Notes: a model not told the origin generated them from the sequence alone. Positions 16,899 to 25,608 are shown, numbered from the stretch's first letter. The stretch is 58,644 nt of DNA from Pseudomonadota bacterium (GCA_023388965.1 JAEWFF010000005.1:1-58644), one strand, 5' to 3'. Translations and numbers: made by a program.

Positions 16899-17927
16899 TC
16901 AGGCCGCCTTCTTTTTCAGGAAGCCGCGATTGATGAGGCTCTCGGCGATCTGGATCGTATTGAGGGCCGCACCTTTCCTCAGATTGTCGGAGACGACCCA
17001 CAGAGACAGGCCGTTCTCGACCGTAATGTCTTCGCGGATTCGCGAAATGAAGGTGGCATCGTCTCCGGTCGCTTCATAAGGCGTGATATAGCCGCCGGCC
17101 TCGCGCTTATCGATGACAAGGCAGCCCGGAGCTTCGCGCAGGATGTCGCGTGCCTCGTCCGCCGAAATGGGCTTCTCGAACTCGATGTTCACCGCTTCCG
17201 AATGTCCGACAAAGACCGGCACGCGCACCGCAGTGCAGGTCAGCTTGATCTTCGGATCGAGGATCTTCTTGGCCTCGGCCATCACCTTCCACTCTTCCTT
17301 GGTGTAGCCGTCGTCCATGAACACATCGATGTGCGGGATGACGTTGAAGGCGATGCGCTTCGGAAACTTCTTCGGCTCCGGCTCGTCATTGACGAAGATG
17401 CCCTTGGTCTGGTTCCAGAGCTCGTCCATCGCGTCCTTGCCCGCGCCCGAGACCGACTGATAGGTCGATACCACGACACGCTTGATGGTGGCCGCGTCGT
17501 GCAGTGGCTTCAGCGCCACGACAAGCTGCGCCGTCGAGCAGTTCGGATTGGCGATGATGCCCTTCTTGGTGTAGCCGGCGATGGCGTCGGCATTCACTTC
17601 GGGCACAATCAGCGGCACATCGGAATCGTAGCGCCAGGCCGAGGAATTATCGATCACCACCGCGCCCTGCGCCGCGATCTTCGGCGACCATTCGGTCGAT
17701 ACCGAGCCGCCCGCCGACATCAGGCAGATATCGGTGTTCGAGAAGTCGAAATTCTCGAGAGCTTGGCATTTGAGCGTCGTATCGCCGAACGACACTTCGA
17801 CGCCCTGCGAACGGCGCGAAGCGAGGGGGACCAGCTCATCGACCGGGAAATCCCGTTCGGCGAGAATGTTCAGCATTTCGCGGCCCACATTGCCCGTGGC
17901 GCCGACGACGGCGATCCGATAACCCAT
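16899..17927 (-). CDS. asd: Aspartate-semialdehyde dehydrogenase
   Basis: NADPH-dependent reduction of aspartyl phosphate, feeding lysine/diaminopimelate, threonine and methionine synthesis. N-terminal VVGATGNVGREML, catalytic Cys130 in ANPNCSTAQL, substrate segment YQSVSGAGKDAMDEL, and C-terminal RKGAALNTIQIAE. Start set at ATG 17927 (MGYRIAVVG), giving 342 residues; the frame is open 34 codons further upstream without family similarity. Follows leuB in orientation, separated by the two small plus-strand secreted genes. Confidence 0.97.
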   Translation of the reverse strand: MGYRIAVVGATGNVGREMLNILAERDFPVDELVPLASRRSQGVEVSFGDTTLKCQALENFDFSNTDICLMSAGGSVSTEWSPKIAAQGAVVIDNSSAWRYDSDVPLIVPEVNADAIAGYTKKGIIANPNCSTAQLVVALKPLHDAATIKRVVVSTYQSVSGAGKDAMDELWNQTKGIFVNDEPEPKKFPKRIAFNVIPHIDVFMDDGYTKEEWKVMAEAKKILDPKIKLTCTAVRVPVFVGHSEAVNIEFEKPISADEARDILREAPGCLVIDKREAGGYITPYEATGDDATFISRIREDITVENGLSLWVVSDNLRKGAALNTIQIAESLINRGFLKKKAA

Positions 17928-18125
17928 GGCGAATAAATCCTTCTGCCGCCCGCTCAGGTGCGGCCGGCCCTTTCGGGCGCCGTTCTCCCGCCTCGCACGC
18001 GCGATGTCAACGCATCCCGCTCGTGTCAAGGATTCGTAAGCAGGTGTGGCCGATTATGCCTTGCGGAACCAGCCGGTCCGCGAGACATTGACTCTCAACA
18101 CAGATTCTCCTTCGGAGGCCCGACA

Positions 18126-18449
18126 ATGCGAACCCTGACCGCCGCCGCAGCCGCGGCCCTCATGCTTTCGGTCGCGGCCACATCCTCCGCCTCCGCGCAA
18201 TATTACCAAGACCCCGATCTGCCGGGTGTGCGCGTCACGATCCAGCCGCGCTCCTATCTCGATCCCGGCACGAAGGTGCGGCCTCAATCGGCCCGCGATC
18301 TGGCGCGCTCGAATCTGACCGGCAATTCGTTCCTGTCGGCGAATTATTACGGCATTCCCGGGTTCGAGCGCTATCCGCTCGCAGACCCGCTCGACCTGCC
18401 CTACAATCCGGGTCCCTATATCCTCAGGGCGCCCGACCGGATTCGCTGA
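18126..18449 (+). CDS. Small secreted hypothetical protein
   Basis: 107 residues with a signal peptide (residues 1-27, ending SASA). The mature part begins QYYQDPDLPGVRVTIQPRSY and is rich in Tyr, Pro, Asp and Arg. Start at ATG 18126 preceded by a strong GGAGG. No recognised domain. The next gene starts four bases past its stop region, so the two are probably co-transcribed. Confidence 0.7.
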   Translation: MRTLTAAAAAALMLSVAATSSASAQYYQDPDLPGVRVTIQPRSYLDPGTKVRPQSARDLARSNLTGNSFLSANYYGIPGFERYPLADPLDLPYNPGPYILRAPDRIR

Positions 18450-18452
18450 GCC

Positions 18453-18908
18453 TTGTGGAGGGCCGGCGTCCTTCTTGCCGCCTTCAGCTTGAGCGTCCAG
18501 GCTTTCGCCCAAGATCAGCCGGCAACCTCAGCCCGCGGCCTGCTCGATGCCGTGCGCGCCGAGATCGGCCCCGAAGCGTCCGCAACGACGTGCGAAGGCC
18601 TGCTCGACCATATCTGCCGCATCCATCTCGGCCGCTCGTTCATCCTGGCGACGGAAGCGACCAATACCGGCGACATATTGTCGGTACAGCTTATCCATGA
18701 CGAAATCGCCGTCGATCCACCGGAGCGGGCGGCGGCCTATGTGTCGGCGGTCACGGATGTGCTGGCGGGCGACAGCGCCGGCGAGGTCACGGGGCTCCTG
18801 AACGAGGCGGTACAGAGCGAGGGCCCGGTCGAGCGCGTGATCGGCGGCATTCTCTACCGCGCGGATGCGGGCTCGGACGTCTTTCTCGACGCCCGCCCCG
18901 CACCTTGA
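18453..18908 (+). CDS. Secreted hypothetical protein
   Basis: 151 residues from a TTG start, with an apparent signal peptide (WRAGVLLAAFSLSVQAFAQ). Two cysteines (in TTCEGLLDHICRIHLG) could form a disulphide. No family recognised. The start codon is uncertain because no ATG is available in the signal-peptide region; coupling to the upstream stop (18447-18449) would explain a weak start. Confidence 0.55.
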   Translation: MWRAGVLLAAFSLSVQAFAQDQPATSARGLLDAVRAEIGPEASATTCEGLLDHICRIHLGRSFILATEATNTGDILSVQLIHDEIAVDPPERAAAYVSAVTDVLAGDSAGEVTGLLNEAVQSEGPVERVIGGILYRADAGSDVFLDARPAP

Positions 18909-18918
18909 GGTCGCGTAA

Positions 18919-20028
18919 TTACGCCGCCAGTTCCGTTTCAAGCACGGCGATGACCGCCTTGCCCATATCGGCGGTGCTGATCGCCTTTTCGCCCTGAGCG
19001 GCGATATCGGCCGTGCGCAGGCCCTGATCCAGCACACCGGCGATCGCCCGCTCGATCGCATCGGCGACATCGCCGCGGCCGAACGAATAGCGCATCGCCA
19101 TGCCGAAACTGCCGATCGTCGCAATCGGATTGGCAAGGCCCTTGCCTGCGATGTCGGGCGCCGAGCCGTGCACCGGCTCATAGAGCGCCGAGCGCTTGCC
19201 GCCCTTTTCGGCGCCGAGCGAGGCCGAGGGCAGCATTCCGAGCGAGCCGGTCAGCATGGCGGCGGCGTCGGAGAGAATATCGCCGAACAGATTGTCGGTG
19301 ACGAGCACGTCGAACTGCTTGGGATTGCGCACGAGCTGCATGGCGCAATTGTCGGCGAGGATGTGTTCGAGCTTCACGTCGGAGAACTTCTTCTTGTGAA
19401 GATCGGTCACGACCTCCTTCCACAGAACGCCGGAAATCATGACGTTATGCTTCTCGGCGGAATGGACGAGGTTCTTGCGCACCTTGGCCAGATCGAAGGC
19501 GACGGCGGCGATGCGCTCGATCTCGCTGGTCGTGTAGACCTGCGTGTCGACCGCGCGCTTCTGGCCGTCGGGAAGATCGGTGATCTCCTTGGGCTGGCCG
19601 AAATAGGTGCCGCCCGTCAGTTCGCGCACGATCAGGATGTCGAGGCCCTCGACGATCTCGCGCTTCAGCGACGAGGAATCGGCCAGAGCCGGATAGCAGA
19701 TCGCCGGACGCAGATTGGCGAACAGGTCGAGGTCCTTGCGCAGGCGAAGAAGGCCCGCTTCCGGCCGCTTGTCGTAGGGCACATTGGCCCATTTCGGACC
19801 GCCGACCGCGCCCAGCACGATAGCGTCGGCCTCATGGGCCTTCTTCATCGCGCCTTCGGAAATGGCCTCGCCGGAATCGTCGAAAGCGCAGCCGCCGACC
19901 AGATCCTCTTCAATGGCAAAGCTCGCGATGCCCCGCTGCTCGAGCCACGCGATGAGCTTCTTGACCTCCTCCATGACCTCGACGCCGATGCCGTCGCCGG
20001 GCAGAAGAAGCAGCTTGTGCGTGGCCAT
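18919..20028 (-). CDS. leuB: 3-Isopropylmalate dehydrogenase
   Basis: Third step of leucine synthesis: NAD-dependent oxidative decarboxylation of 3-isopropylmalate. N-terminal LLPGDGIGVEVMEEV, substrate arginines in the LRLRKDLDLFANLRPA region, signature LVTDNLFGDILSDAAAMLTGS, and the adenine-binding GSAPDIAGKGLANPIA. 369 residues, full length. Clustered with leuC and leuD. Confidence 0.98.
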   Translation of the reverse strand: MATHKLLLLPGDGIGVEVMEEVKKLIAWLEQRGIASFAIEEDLVGGCAFDDSGEAISEGAMKKAHEADAIVLGAVGGPKWANVPYDKRPEAGLLRLRKDLDLFANLRPAICYPALADSSSLKREIVEGLDILIVRELTGGTYFGQPKEITDLPDGQKRAVDTQVYTTSEIERIAAVAFDLAKVRKNLVHSAEKHNVMISGVLWKEVVTDLHKKKFSDVKLEHILADNCAMQLVRNPKQFDVLVTDNLFGDILSDAAAMLTGSLGMLPSASLGAEKGGKRSALYEPVHGSAPDIAGKGLANPIATIGSFGMAMRYSFGRGDVADAIERAIAGVLDQGLRTADIAAQGEKAISTADMGKAVIAVLETELAA

Positions 20029-20116
20029 GTCTTTATTCCTAAATCGGTTGGAAGGAAGCTGCGCCTCCCCTAAAGAAGCGAGGGGCGTTTTTCAAGCGCG
20101 CCAATGAGCGCGGTTA

Positions 20117-20503
20117 TCAGCTCTGCTTTTTCGCGGTCAGCTCGATCTCGATCTTCATTTCAGGGCGGTAAAGGCCCGAAACGATGTAGATGCCGGCCGC
20201 CGGGCGGATATCGCCGAGAAATTCGCCGCAGATCGGAAACACCTTTTCGGCGTCCTCGCGGCTCGTGACGAAATACTGCACGCGCACGGCGTCCCGCAGG
20301 CTCACCCCGGCCTCACCGAGCGCCGCATTGATGGTGGCGAAGCAATTGCGCGTCTGCTCCTCGACACTGTCGGGCATCGCCTTGCTGATCGGGTCATAAC
20401 CCGTCGTGCCGGCGACGAAGACCCAGTCGCCCTGAACGACGGCGCGGGAATAGCCTGCGGTTTTCTCGAAATCGGACCCGGATGAAATCAGGCGGCGCGT
20501 CAT
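20117..20503 (-). CDS. RidA/YjgF-family protein
   Basis: Small Rid-superfamily protein (129 residues from ATG 20503). Members hydrolyse reactive enamine/imine intermediates released by PLP enzymes. Recognisable segments are SRAVVQGDWVFVAGTTGYDP, NCFATINAALGEAGVSL and PAAGIYIVSGLYRPEMKIEIE. The Arg found in strict RidA deaminases (about position 105) appears replaced in RPAAGIYIVSGL, so it may belong to a Rid subgroup without that activity. Located 88 bases upstream of leuB in the same orientation. Confidence 0.85.
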   Translation of the reverse strand: MTRRLISSGSDFEKTAGYSRAVVQGDWVFVAGTTGYDPISKAMPDSVEEQTRNCFATINAALGEAGVSLRDAVRVQYFVTSREDAEKVFPICGEFLGDIRPAAGIYIVSGLYRPEMKIEIELTAKKQS

Positions 20504-20576
20504 GATGGAGCTCGTCGTGAGGAGATGGGCACGCAGATTGCGCTTCCCGCCACGCGCCGCGCAAGGCTTTCCTCTC

Positions 20577-20712
20577 CCGTCATGCCCGGGCTTGGCCCGG
20601 GCATCCACGCATTCGCCTCTCCCGCCTGCGGGAGAGGCCGAGTGCGCGCAAGCGCATCGGGTGAGGGGACCAACTCGTGGATGGCAGGGGCAAGCCCTGC
20701 CATGACGGATGC
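20577..20712. repeat. Nested palindromic repeats between ridA-like and GNAT genes
   Basis: The outer halves are CATGCCCGGGCTTGGCCCGG (near 20581) and TGGATGGCAGGGGCAAGCCC (near 20680). The inner unit (about 20610-20670) is CTCTCCCGCCTGCGGGAGAG ... CGGGTGAGGGG, the family seen at 1079 and 22272. One repeat appears inserted inside another. Confidence 0.6.
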
Positions 20713-20745
20713 GAGGCTATGTTTCTCCATGCTACCCATCCTCCC

Positions 20746-21336
20746 ATGACACGCGCCGGCCTCCCCGCCTCGATCACCCTTCAGGGCCGCACGATCCGCC
20801 TCGAGCCGCTGACGCGCGATCATGTGCCCGGCCTGATGGAAGCGGCGGCGGACCCGGCCATCTGGCGCCACACCGCTTTCGCGAAAAACCCCGAGGATTA
20901 TTTCGAGCGTGCTCTGGCGGCGCAGACGGCTGGCGAGGAAGTGCCGTTCGCCGTACGCCTCATTCATGACGGGCGCCTTGCCGGCATGACGCGCCTGTTC
21001 GAGATCGACACCCACCACAAGCGCTGCGAAATCGGCTATACATGGTACATACCGCCGGTCTGGGGCACGAAGGTGAACCCGGAGGCGAAATTTCTGCTGC
21101 TCACCCATTGCTTCGAACGCTGGGATGCGCGCCGCATCCAGTTCAAGACCGATCATGAAAACCTGCGCAGCCAGGCCGCGATCCTCAAACTCGGCGCGGT
21201 CCACGAAGGCGTGCTGCGCGCGCACATGATCCGCCCGGACGGCACGCGCCGCGATTCCATGATCTATTCGATCACGCGCGAGGAATGGCCGAAGGTGAAA
21301 GCAGACCTCGAACACCGACTGGAACAGGCCGGATGA
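20746..21336 (+). CDS. GNAT-family N-acetyltransferase (RimJ/RimL-like)
   Basis: 196 residues from ATG 20746 (MTRAGLPASITLQGRTIRLE). The layout is that of RimJ/RimL-type acetyltransferases: IRLEPLTRDHVPGLMEAA at the N-terminus, CEIGYTWYIPPVWGTKVNPE in the middle, and HENLRSQAAILKLGAVHEGV near the C-terminus. It acetylates an amine using acetyl-CoA; the acceptor is not predictable. Divergent from the ridA-like gene across the repeat, and its TGA overlaps a possible ATG for the next gene. Confidence 0.85.
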   Translation: MTRAGLPASITLQGRTIRLEPLTRDHVPGLMEAAADPAIWRHTAFAKNPEDYFERALAAQTAGEEVPFAVRLIHDGRLAGMTRLFEIDTHHKRCEIGYTWYIPPVWGTKVNPEAKFLLLTHCFERWDARRIQFKTDHENLRSQAAILKLGAVHEGVLRAHMIRPDGTRRDSMIYSITREEWPKVKADLEHRLEQAG

Positions 21337-21377
21337 CAATACATCCGAACAAGTCCGGGAAAACCGCCGGAGCCGAC

Positions 21378-22277
21378 ATGAAATTCGCATCTTTCCTAGT
21401 CGTCATCGGCAAGACGGCACTTCTCATCGTGGGAATCGCGGCGATTGCCGCTCCGGCGAACGCGCAGGGACTGAAGCCGTTCAAGGACGATCTCTTCGCC
21501 TATCCCGCGATCCTCGGCAGCGATGGCGGCGAAAGCTATCTCATCGTCGATTACCGCAAGGAACGCGACATCCACCAGCGCGACGAGGTGCCCGAGCGCC
21601 GCGTGCGCAGCCATTACATCTCAACGAGCGTGCGCCGGGCGCAGAAGGATGTCGCGCTCGACACCGAGGCCGGCACGGTCCGGCATTTCGCAGTGGGAAA
21701 AGCTGACGGCGCGGCGTTCATCACGATCTACCTGCACGGCCAGGGCGGCACGCGCCGGCAGGGCGTCGACGATTACACGTTCGGCGGCAATTTCAACCGC
21801 ATCAAGAATCTGATGGTGGCGAATGGCGGGCTTTATCTGTCGCCGGATTTCTCGGATTTCGAGCAGCGCGGCGCGGCGGAGATCGCAGCCCTGCTCCGTC
21901 ATTACGCCGGACGCTCGCCCGGCGCGCGGATATTCGTCGCCTGCGGGTCGATGGGCGGCGCGCTGTGCTGGGCGCTTGCGCGCGATCCCGCGCTCGGGCC
22001 GCGCCTCGGCGGCCTTCTGCTTCTCGGATCGCTGACGGATGACCGCTTTCTTTCAAGCCCCGCCTACCGCGCAAAAGTGCCGGTGTTCTTCGGCCATGGC
22101 AGCGCCGACACGGTGTTCCCGGTCGAAGGCCAGGAGGCTTTCTTTCGCTCGCTCGCGGCGAAAACGCCCGGCTATCCCGCGCGCTTCGTCCGTTTCGAGA
22201 CCGGCTCCCACGGCACGCCGATCCGCATGACCGACTGGCGCACCGAAATCAACCGCATGCTCGGGCAACCGCGATAA
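21378..22277 (+). CDS. Secreted alpha/beta-hydrolase
   Basis: 299 residues with signal peptide (MKFASFLVVIGKTALLIVG to about residue 31). Alpha/beta-hydrolase fold: oxyanion region ITIYLHGQGG, nucleophile Ser in FVACGSMGGAL, acid Asp in FFGHGSADTVFPVEG, His in TGSHGTPI. The nucleophile elbow is CGSMG rather than GxSxG. Phospholipase/carboxylesterase-like; substrate unknown. An upstream ATG at 21333 overlaps the acetyltransferase stop, but 21378 gives the cleaner signal peptide and has CCGGAG upstream. Confidence 0.75.
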   Translation: MKFASFLVVIGKTALLIVGIAAIAAPANAQGLKPFKDDLFAYPAILGSDGGESYLIVDYRKERDIHQRDEVPERRVRSHYISTSVRRAQKDVALDTEAGTVRHFAVGKADGAAFITIYLHGQGGTRRQGVDDYTFGGNFNRIKNLMVANGGLYLSPDFSDFEQRGAAEIAALLRHYAGRSPGARIFVACGSMGGALCWALARDPALGPRLGGLLLLGSLTDDRFLSSPAYRAKVPVFFGHGSADTVFPVEGQEAFFRSLAAKTPGYPARFVRFETGSHGTPIRMTDWRTEINRMLGQPR

Positions 22278-22412
22278 CCCCTCTCCCCCTGTGGGAGAGG
22301 GCGAGTCGAACCGTTAGGTTCGACCGGGGTGAGGGGTATCCATCGTTAGGAACGGACCCCTCACCCGGCGACCGCTACGCGGTCTGCCGACCACTCCCAC
22401 AAGGGGAGAGGT
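22272..22412. repeat. Palindromic intergenic repeat with two hairpin ends
   Basis: CTCTCCCCCTGTGGGAGAGG at the left end and ACTCCCACAAGGGGAGAGG at the right end surround inner palindromes CGAACCGTTAGGTTCG and CGACCGCTACGCGGTC. It fills the convergent space between the hydrolase and leuD, reaching into the hydrolase stop, and probably doubles as a terminator for both. Confidence 0.75.
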
Positions 22413-22414
22413 AA

Positions 22415-23020
22415 CTACGCCCAGGGGCGGCTTTCCGCCAGCGCCTTTTCGTAGCCCTCGATCTTCGGCGCCTTCTCAAGCGTAATGCCGATATCGTCAA
22501 GACCGTTCAACAGACGGTGCTTGCGGTTGGGATCGATGTCGAAATGGATCGTGCCGCCGTCCGGACCGCGAATGGTCTGGCTTTCGAGATCGATTGTCAG
22601 CCGCGCATTGGCGCCGCGCTCGGCATCGTCCATCAGCTTTTCGAGTTCGTCGTGCGTCACGACAATCGGCAGAATGCCGTTCTGGAAGCAGTTGTTGTAG
22701 AAAATGTCGGCGAAGCTCGTCGCGATCACGCAGCGGATGCCGAAATCGAGCAGCGCCCAGGGCGCGTGCTCGCGCGAGGAACCGCAGCCGAAATTCTCAC
22801 CGGTCACGAGGATTTCCGCATTGCGGTAGGCCGGCTTGTTCAGAACGAAATCCGGGTTTTCCTTGCCGCTCTCGTCCAGACGCAGTTCGGCGAACAGGCC
22901 CTCGCCGAGCCCGGTGCGCTTGATCGTCTTCAGATATTGTTTCGGGATGATCATATCGGTGTCGATATTGACCAGAGGCAGCGGCGCCGCCACGCCTTCG
23001 AGCTTGGTAAAGGGCTGCAT
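22415..23020 (-). CDS. leuD: 3-Isopropylmalate dehydratase small subunit
   Basis: 201 residues. Swivel domain of isopropylmalate isomerase, working with LeuC. N-terminal PLPLVNIDTDMIIPKQYLK, GENFGCGSSREHAPWAL, and TSFADIFYNNCFQNGILP are all diagnostic. Downstream of leuC with one gene, a zinc metallopeptidase, between them. Confidence 0.97.
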   Translation of the reverse strand: MQPFTKLEGVAAPLPLVNIDTDMIIPKQYLKTIKRTGLGEGLFAELRLDESGKENPDFVLNKPAYRNAEILVTGENFGCGSSREHAPWALLDFGIRCVIATSFADIFYNNCFQNGILPIVVTHDELEKLMDDAERGANARLTIDLESQTIRGPDGGTIHFDIDPNRKHRLLNGLDDIGITLEKAPKIEGYEKALAESRPWA

Positions 23021-23038
23021 TCTTCTTCTCCTCGCCGA

Positions 23039-23449
23039 TCAGACGGTCGCCGCCTCGATCGCTTCCATATCCTCGTCCGACAGGCCGAAATGATGACCGA
23101 TCTCGTGCACCAGCACATGGGTCACGATATGGCCGAGCGTTTCCTCGTTCTCGGCCCAATAGTCCAGAATCGGCCGTCGGTACAAAAAAACCATATTGGG
23201 CATCTGCCCGCTCTGCGGAACCGCACCGTCCTGCGCAAGGCCGATGCCCTGGAAGAGGCCGAGAATGTCGAACTCGGTTTCGGCGTCGAGTTCGCGCAGC
23301 ACGTCCTCTTCCGGGAAATCCACGACACGGATGACGACGCCTCGCGTCAGCGCCCGGAACTCCTCCGGCAGCGCCTCGTACGCACGCTCGGCGATGTCCT
23401 CCATCTCGGGGATCGAGGGCGCCATCGCATCCGTCCAGTCGGGCTTCAT
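23039..23449 (-). CDS. Zincin-like metallopeptidase family protein
   Basis: 137 residues from ATG 23449 (MKPDWTDAMAPSIPEMEDI). A short zincin of the type that ends soon after the HExxH helix: His116, Glu117 and His120 in HEIGHHFGLSDEDM, with the downstream Asp/Glu-rich turn supplying the likely third ligand. No signal peptide, so cytosolic. Lies between leuC (29 bases upstream) and leuD (18 bases downstream), so it is probably co-transcribed with leucine genes. Substrate unknown. Confidence 0.85.
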   Translation of the reverse strand: MKPDWTDAMAPSIPEMEDIAERAYEALPEEFRALTRGVVIRVVDFPEEDVLRELDAETEFDILGLFQGIGLAQDGAVPQSGQMPNMVFLYRRPILDYWAENEETLGHIVTHVLVHEIGHHFGLSDEDMEAIEAATV

Positions 23450-23477
23450 GCGGCCTCCGCCTCCACGACGGGTGGCC

Positions 23478-24899
23478 TCAATGACCCCAGTCGCGGATGT
23501 CGACGAAGCGGCCCGCAACCGCCGCCGCCGCCGCCATCTGCGGCGAGACGAGGTGCGTACGCCCCTTGAAGCCCTGCCGACCCTCGAAATTTCGGTTCGA
23601 GGTCGAGGCGCAGCGCTCTTCCGGCTTCAGCTTGTCGGGGTTCATCGCAAGGCACATCGAACAGCCCGGCTCACGCCAGTCGAAACCGGCGGCGCGGAAG
23701 ATGGCGTCGAGCCCTTCGGCTTCCGCCTGCGCCTTCACGAGGCCCGAGCCCGGCACGATCATCGCGCTGATATCGGAATGGACCTTCCGGCCGTCGACGA
23801 TCTTCGCCACTGCGCGCAGATCCTCGATGCGACCATTGGTGCAGGAGCCGATGAAGATCCGGTCGAGCTTGATGTCGGTGATCTTCGTGCCCGGCTGCAG
23901 GCCCATATAGTGCAGCGCCCGCCATTTGGCGGCGCGGACGTTCTCATCCTCGATCTCGTCCGGATTGGGAACCAGGCCCTGTACGGACGCGACGTCTTCG
24001 GGGCTCGTGCCCCAGGACACGATGGGCGGCAGCTTGGCGGCGTCGAGCTTCACCTCGCGGTCGAAATGCGCGCCCTCCTCGGAGACCAGAGTGTCCCAGT
24101 AGCGGCGGGCCGCATCCCAGTCCGCGCCCTTGGGCGCGCGCGGGCGGTCCTTGATATAGGCGAAGGTCGTCTCATCCGGCGCGATCAGGCCGGCGCGCGC
24201 GCCGCCTTCGATCGACATGTTGCAGATCGTCATGCGCCCTTCCATGGACAGCGCACGTACGGCTTCGCCGGCGTATTCGAGCACCGAGCCGGTGCCGCCC
24301 GCGGTACCGATCTCGCCGATGATGGCGAGGATGATGTCCTTGGCGGTCACGCCGTCGGGCAATCTGCCATCGACGGTGACGCGCATGTTTTTCGCTTTTT
24401 TCTGGATCAGGGTCTGCGTCGCCAGCACATGCTCGACCTCGGACGTGCCGATGCCGTGGGCCAGCGCGCCGAAGGCTCCATGCGTCGAGGTGTGGCTATC
24501 GCCGCACACGATGGTCGTGCCGGGCAGCGTGAAGCCCTGTTCGGGGCCGACGATGTGGACGATGCCCTGGCGCTTGTCGAACTCGTCGTAATATTCGATG
24601 CCGAATTCGCGGGTGTTGTCGGCCAGCGCCGCGATCTGCACCGCGCTTTGCGGATCGGGATTGGGCAGCGTGCGGTCCGATGTCGGCACGTTGTGATCGA
24701 CGACGGCGAGCGTCTTGTGCGGCGCGCGCACCTTGCGGCCGGACATGCGCAGTCCCTCGAAGGCCTGCGGGCTCGTCACCTCATGGACGAGGTGGCGGTC
24801 GATATAGATCAGGCAGGTGCCGTCATCCTGACGTTCGACGACATGGTCCTCGAAGATCTTGTCATACAGCGTTTTGGGCGGTGTGTTTCGGGCGTTCAT
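23478..24899 (-). CDS. leuC: 3-Isopropylmalate dehydratase large subunit
   Basis: Aconitase-superfamily [4Fe-4S] enzyme isomerising 2- to 3-isopropylmalate with LeuD. Cluster ligands are in IGSCTNGRIEDL and GCSMCLAMNPD; N-terminal HLVHEVTSPQAFEGL and CGDSHTSTHGAFGALA are LeuC signatures. 473 residues, normal. A good promoter and a roughly 190-base hairpin-containing leader precede it. Confidence 0.98.
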   Translation of the reverse strand: MNARNTPPKTLYDKIFEDHVVERQDDGTCLIYIDRHLVHEVTSPQAFEGLRMSGRKVRAPHKTLAVVDHNVPTSDRTLPNPDPQSAVQIAALADNTREFGIEYYDEFDKRQGIVHIVGPEQGFTLPGTTIVCGDSHTSTHGAFGALAHGIGTSEVEHVLATQTLIQKKAKNMRVTVDGRLPDGVTAKDIILAIIGEIGTAGGTGSVLEYAGEAVRALSMEGRMTICNMSIEGGARAGLIAPDETTFAYIKDRPRAPKGADWDAARRYWDTLVSEEGAHFDREVKLDAAKLPPIVSWGTSPEDVASVQGLVPNPDEIEDENVRAAKWRALHYMGLQPGTKITDIKLDRIFIGSCTNGRIEDLRAVAKIVDGRKVHSDISAMIVPGSGLVKAQAEAEGLDAIFRAAGFDWREPGCSMCLAMNPDKLKPEERCASTSNRNFEGRQGFKGRTHLVSPQMAAAAAVAGRFVDIRDWGH

Positions 24900-25095
24900 T
24901 CTGGATCTCGTTCATTCGCTAAAGGACAGAGTCCGCATGGCGGACGGGTCGGGGCGGCGCGAGCCGCAAAATCAGAGCGAACGAAGGCCGGCCGCCAGAG
25001 TGGCGGTGAAGCGCCCGAAAAAACGGGCGGGCAGACGGGCATGATCGGTGATCGCCGCGAACTGCAAAGTGGACCGGGCCGAAACCATGGACCTG
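24900..25095 (-). other. Non-coding leader of leuC
   Basis: About 195 bases between the predicted leuC promoter and start. Two hairpins are visible: CGCCCG-N6-CGGGCG (25012-25029) and CCGCC-N5-GGCGG (24992-25006). The open frame here (about 48 codons from an ATG near 25040) is not Leu-rich, so a classical leucine attenuator is not supported. No known riboswitch recognised. Confidence 0.4.
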
Positions 25096-25124
25096 TATAT
25101 AGCAATTCCAAACTGGAACGACAA
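25096..25124 (-). promoter_or_regulatory. Predicted leuC promoter
   Basis: Reading on the minus strand, TTGTCG (25124-25119) and TATATA (25101-25096) are 17 bases apart, in an AT-richer pocket of an otherwise GC-rich region and just after the rplS terminator. Confidence 0.55.
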
Positions 25125-25144
25125 ATCGTCGCCCGAAACGAGAA

Positions 25145-25166
25145 AGGCGCGGCCAAAGCCGCGCCT
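25145..25166 (-). terminator. Terminator of the rpsP-rplS gene cluster
   Basis: AGGCGCGGC / GCCGCGCCT stem with CAAA loop; on the minus strand the stem is followed by TTTCTCGTTT. It lies 29 bases after the rplS stop and separates the cluster from the leuC promoter. Confidence 0.8.
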
Positions 25167-25194
25167 CTCAAAACCGGGAAGCCGGAAGCCTTCC

Positions 25195-25608
25195 TCAGGC
25201 TTCGGCGGTCGCCTGCGCGGCGTCGGACGCCTTGGAATCGTGGCCCGTGACCTTCTCGACGATACGGGCCTTCTTGCCGCGCAGAGCGCGCAGATAATAG
25301 AGCTTGGCGCGGCGGACCTTGCCGCGGCGCACGACCTTCACCGAATCGATGATCGGCGAATGAAGCGGGAAAACGCGCTCGACGCCCTCGCCGTAGGAAA
25401 TCTTGCGGACCGTGAAGTTCTCGTTCACGCCGCCACCCGATTTGGCGATGACCACGCCCTCATAGGCCTGGACGCGGGTGCGCTCGCCTTCGGTGATCTT
25501 CACGTTCACCTGCACCGTATCGCCCGGCGAAAAGCTGGGAATGGTGCGCTTGGCGGCGATCTCCGCCATCTGCTCGCGGTCGAGCTCCTGAATGATGTCC
25601 GTGGCCAT
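25195..25608 (-). CDS. rplS: 50S ribosomal protein L19
   Basis: 137 residues from ATG 25608 (MATDIIQELDREQM). L19 at the 30S/50S interface. Signature segments FSPGDTVQVNVKITEGERTR, GVVIAKSGGGVNENFTVRK and GVERVFPLHSPIIDSV. The C-terminus has an extra Ala-rich tail (KASDAAQATAEA) seen in related species. Last gene of the rpsP-rimM-trmD-rplS set. Confidence 0.98.
   Translation of the reverse strand: MATDIIQELDREQMAEIAAKRTIPSFSPGDTVQVNVKITEGERTRVQAYEGVVIAKSGGGVNENFTVRKISYGEGVERVFPLHSPIIDSVKVVRRGKVRRAKLYYLRALRGKKARIVEKVTGHDSKASDAAQATAEA

Noticed and set aside
24900..25095. Leucine attenuator leader peptide
   Set aside because: The open frame in the leader has only a few scattered Leu codons and no run of them.
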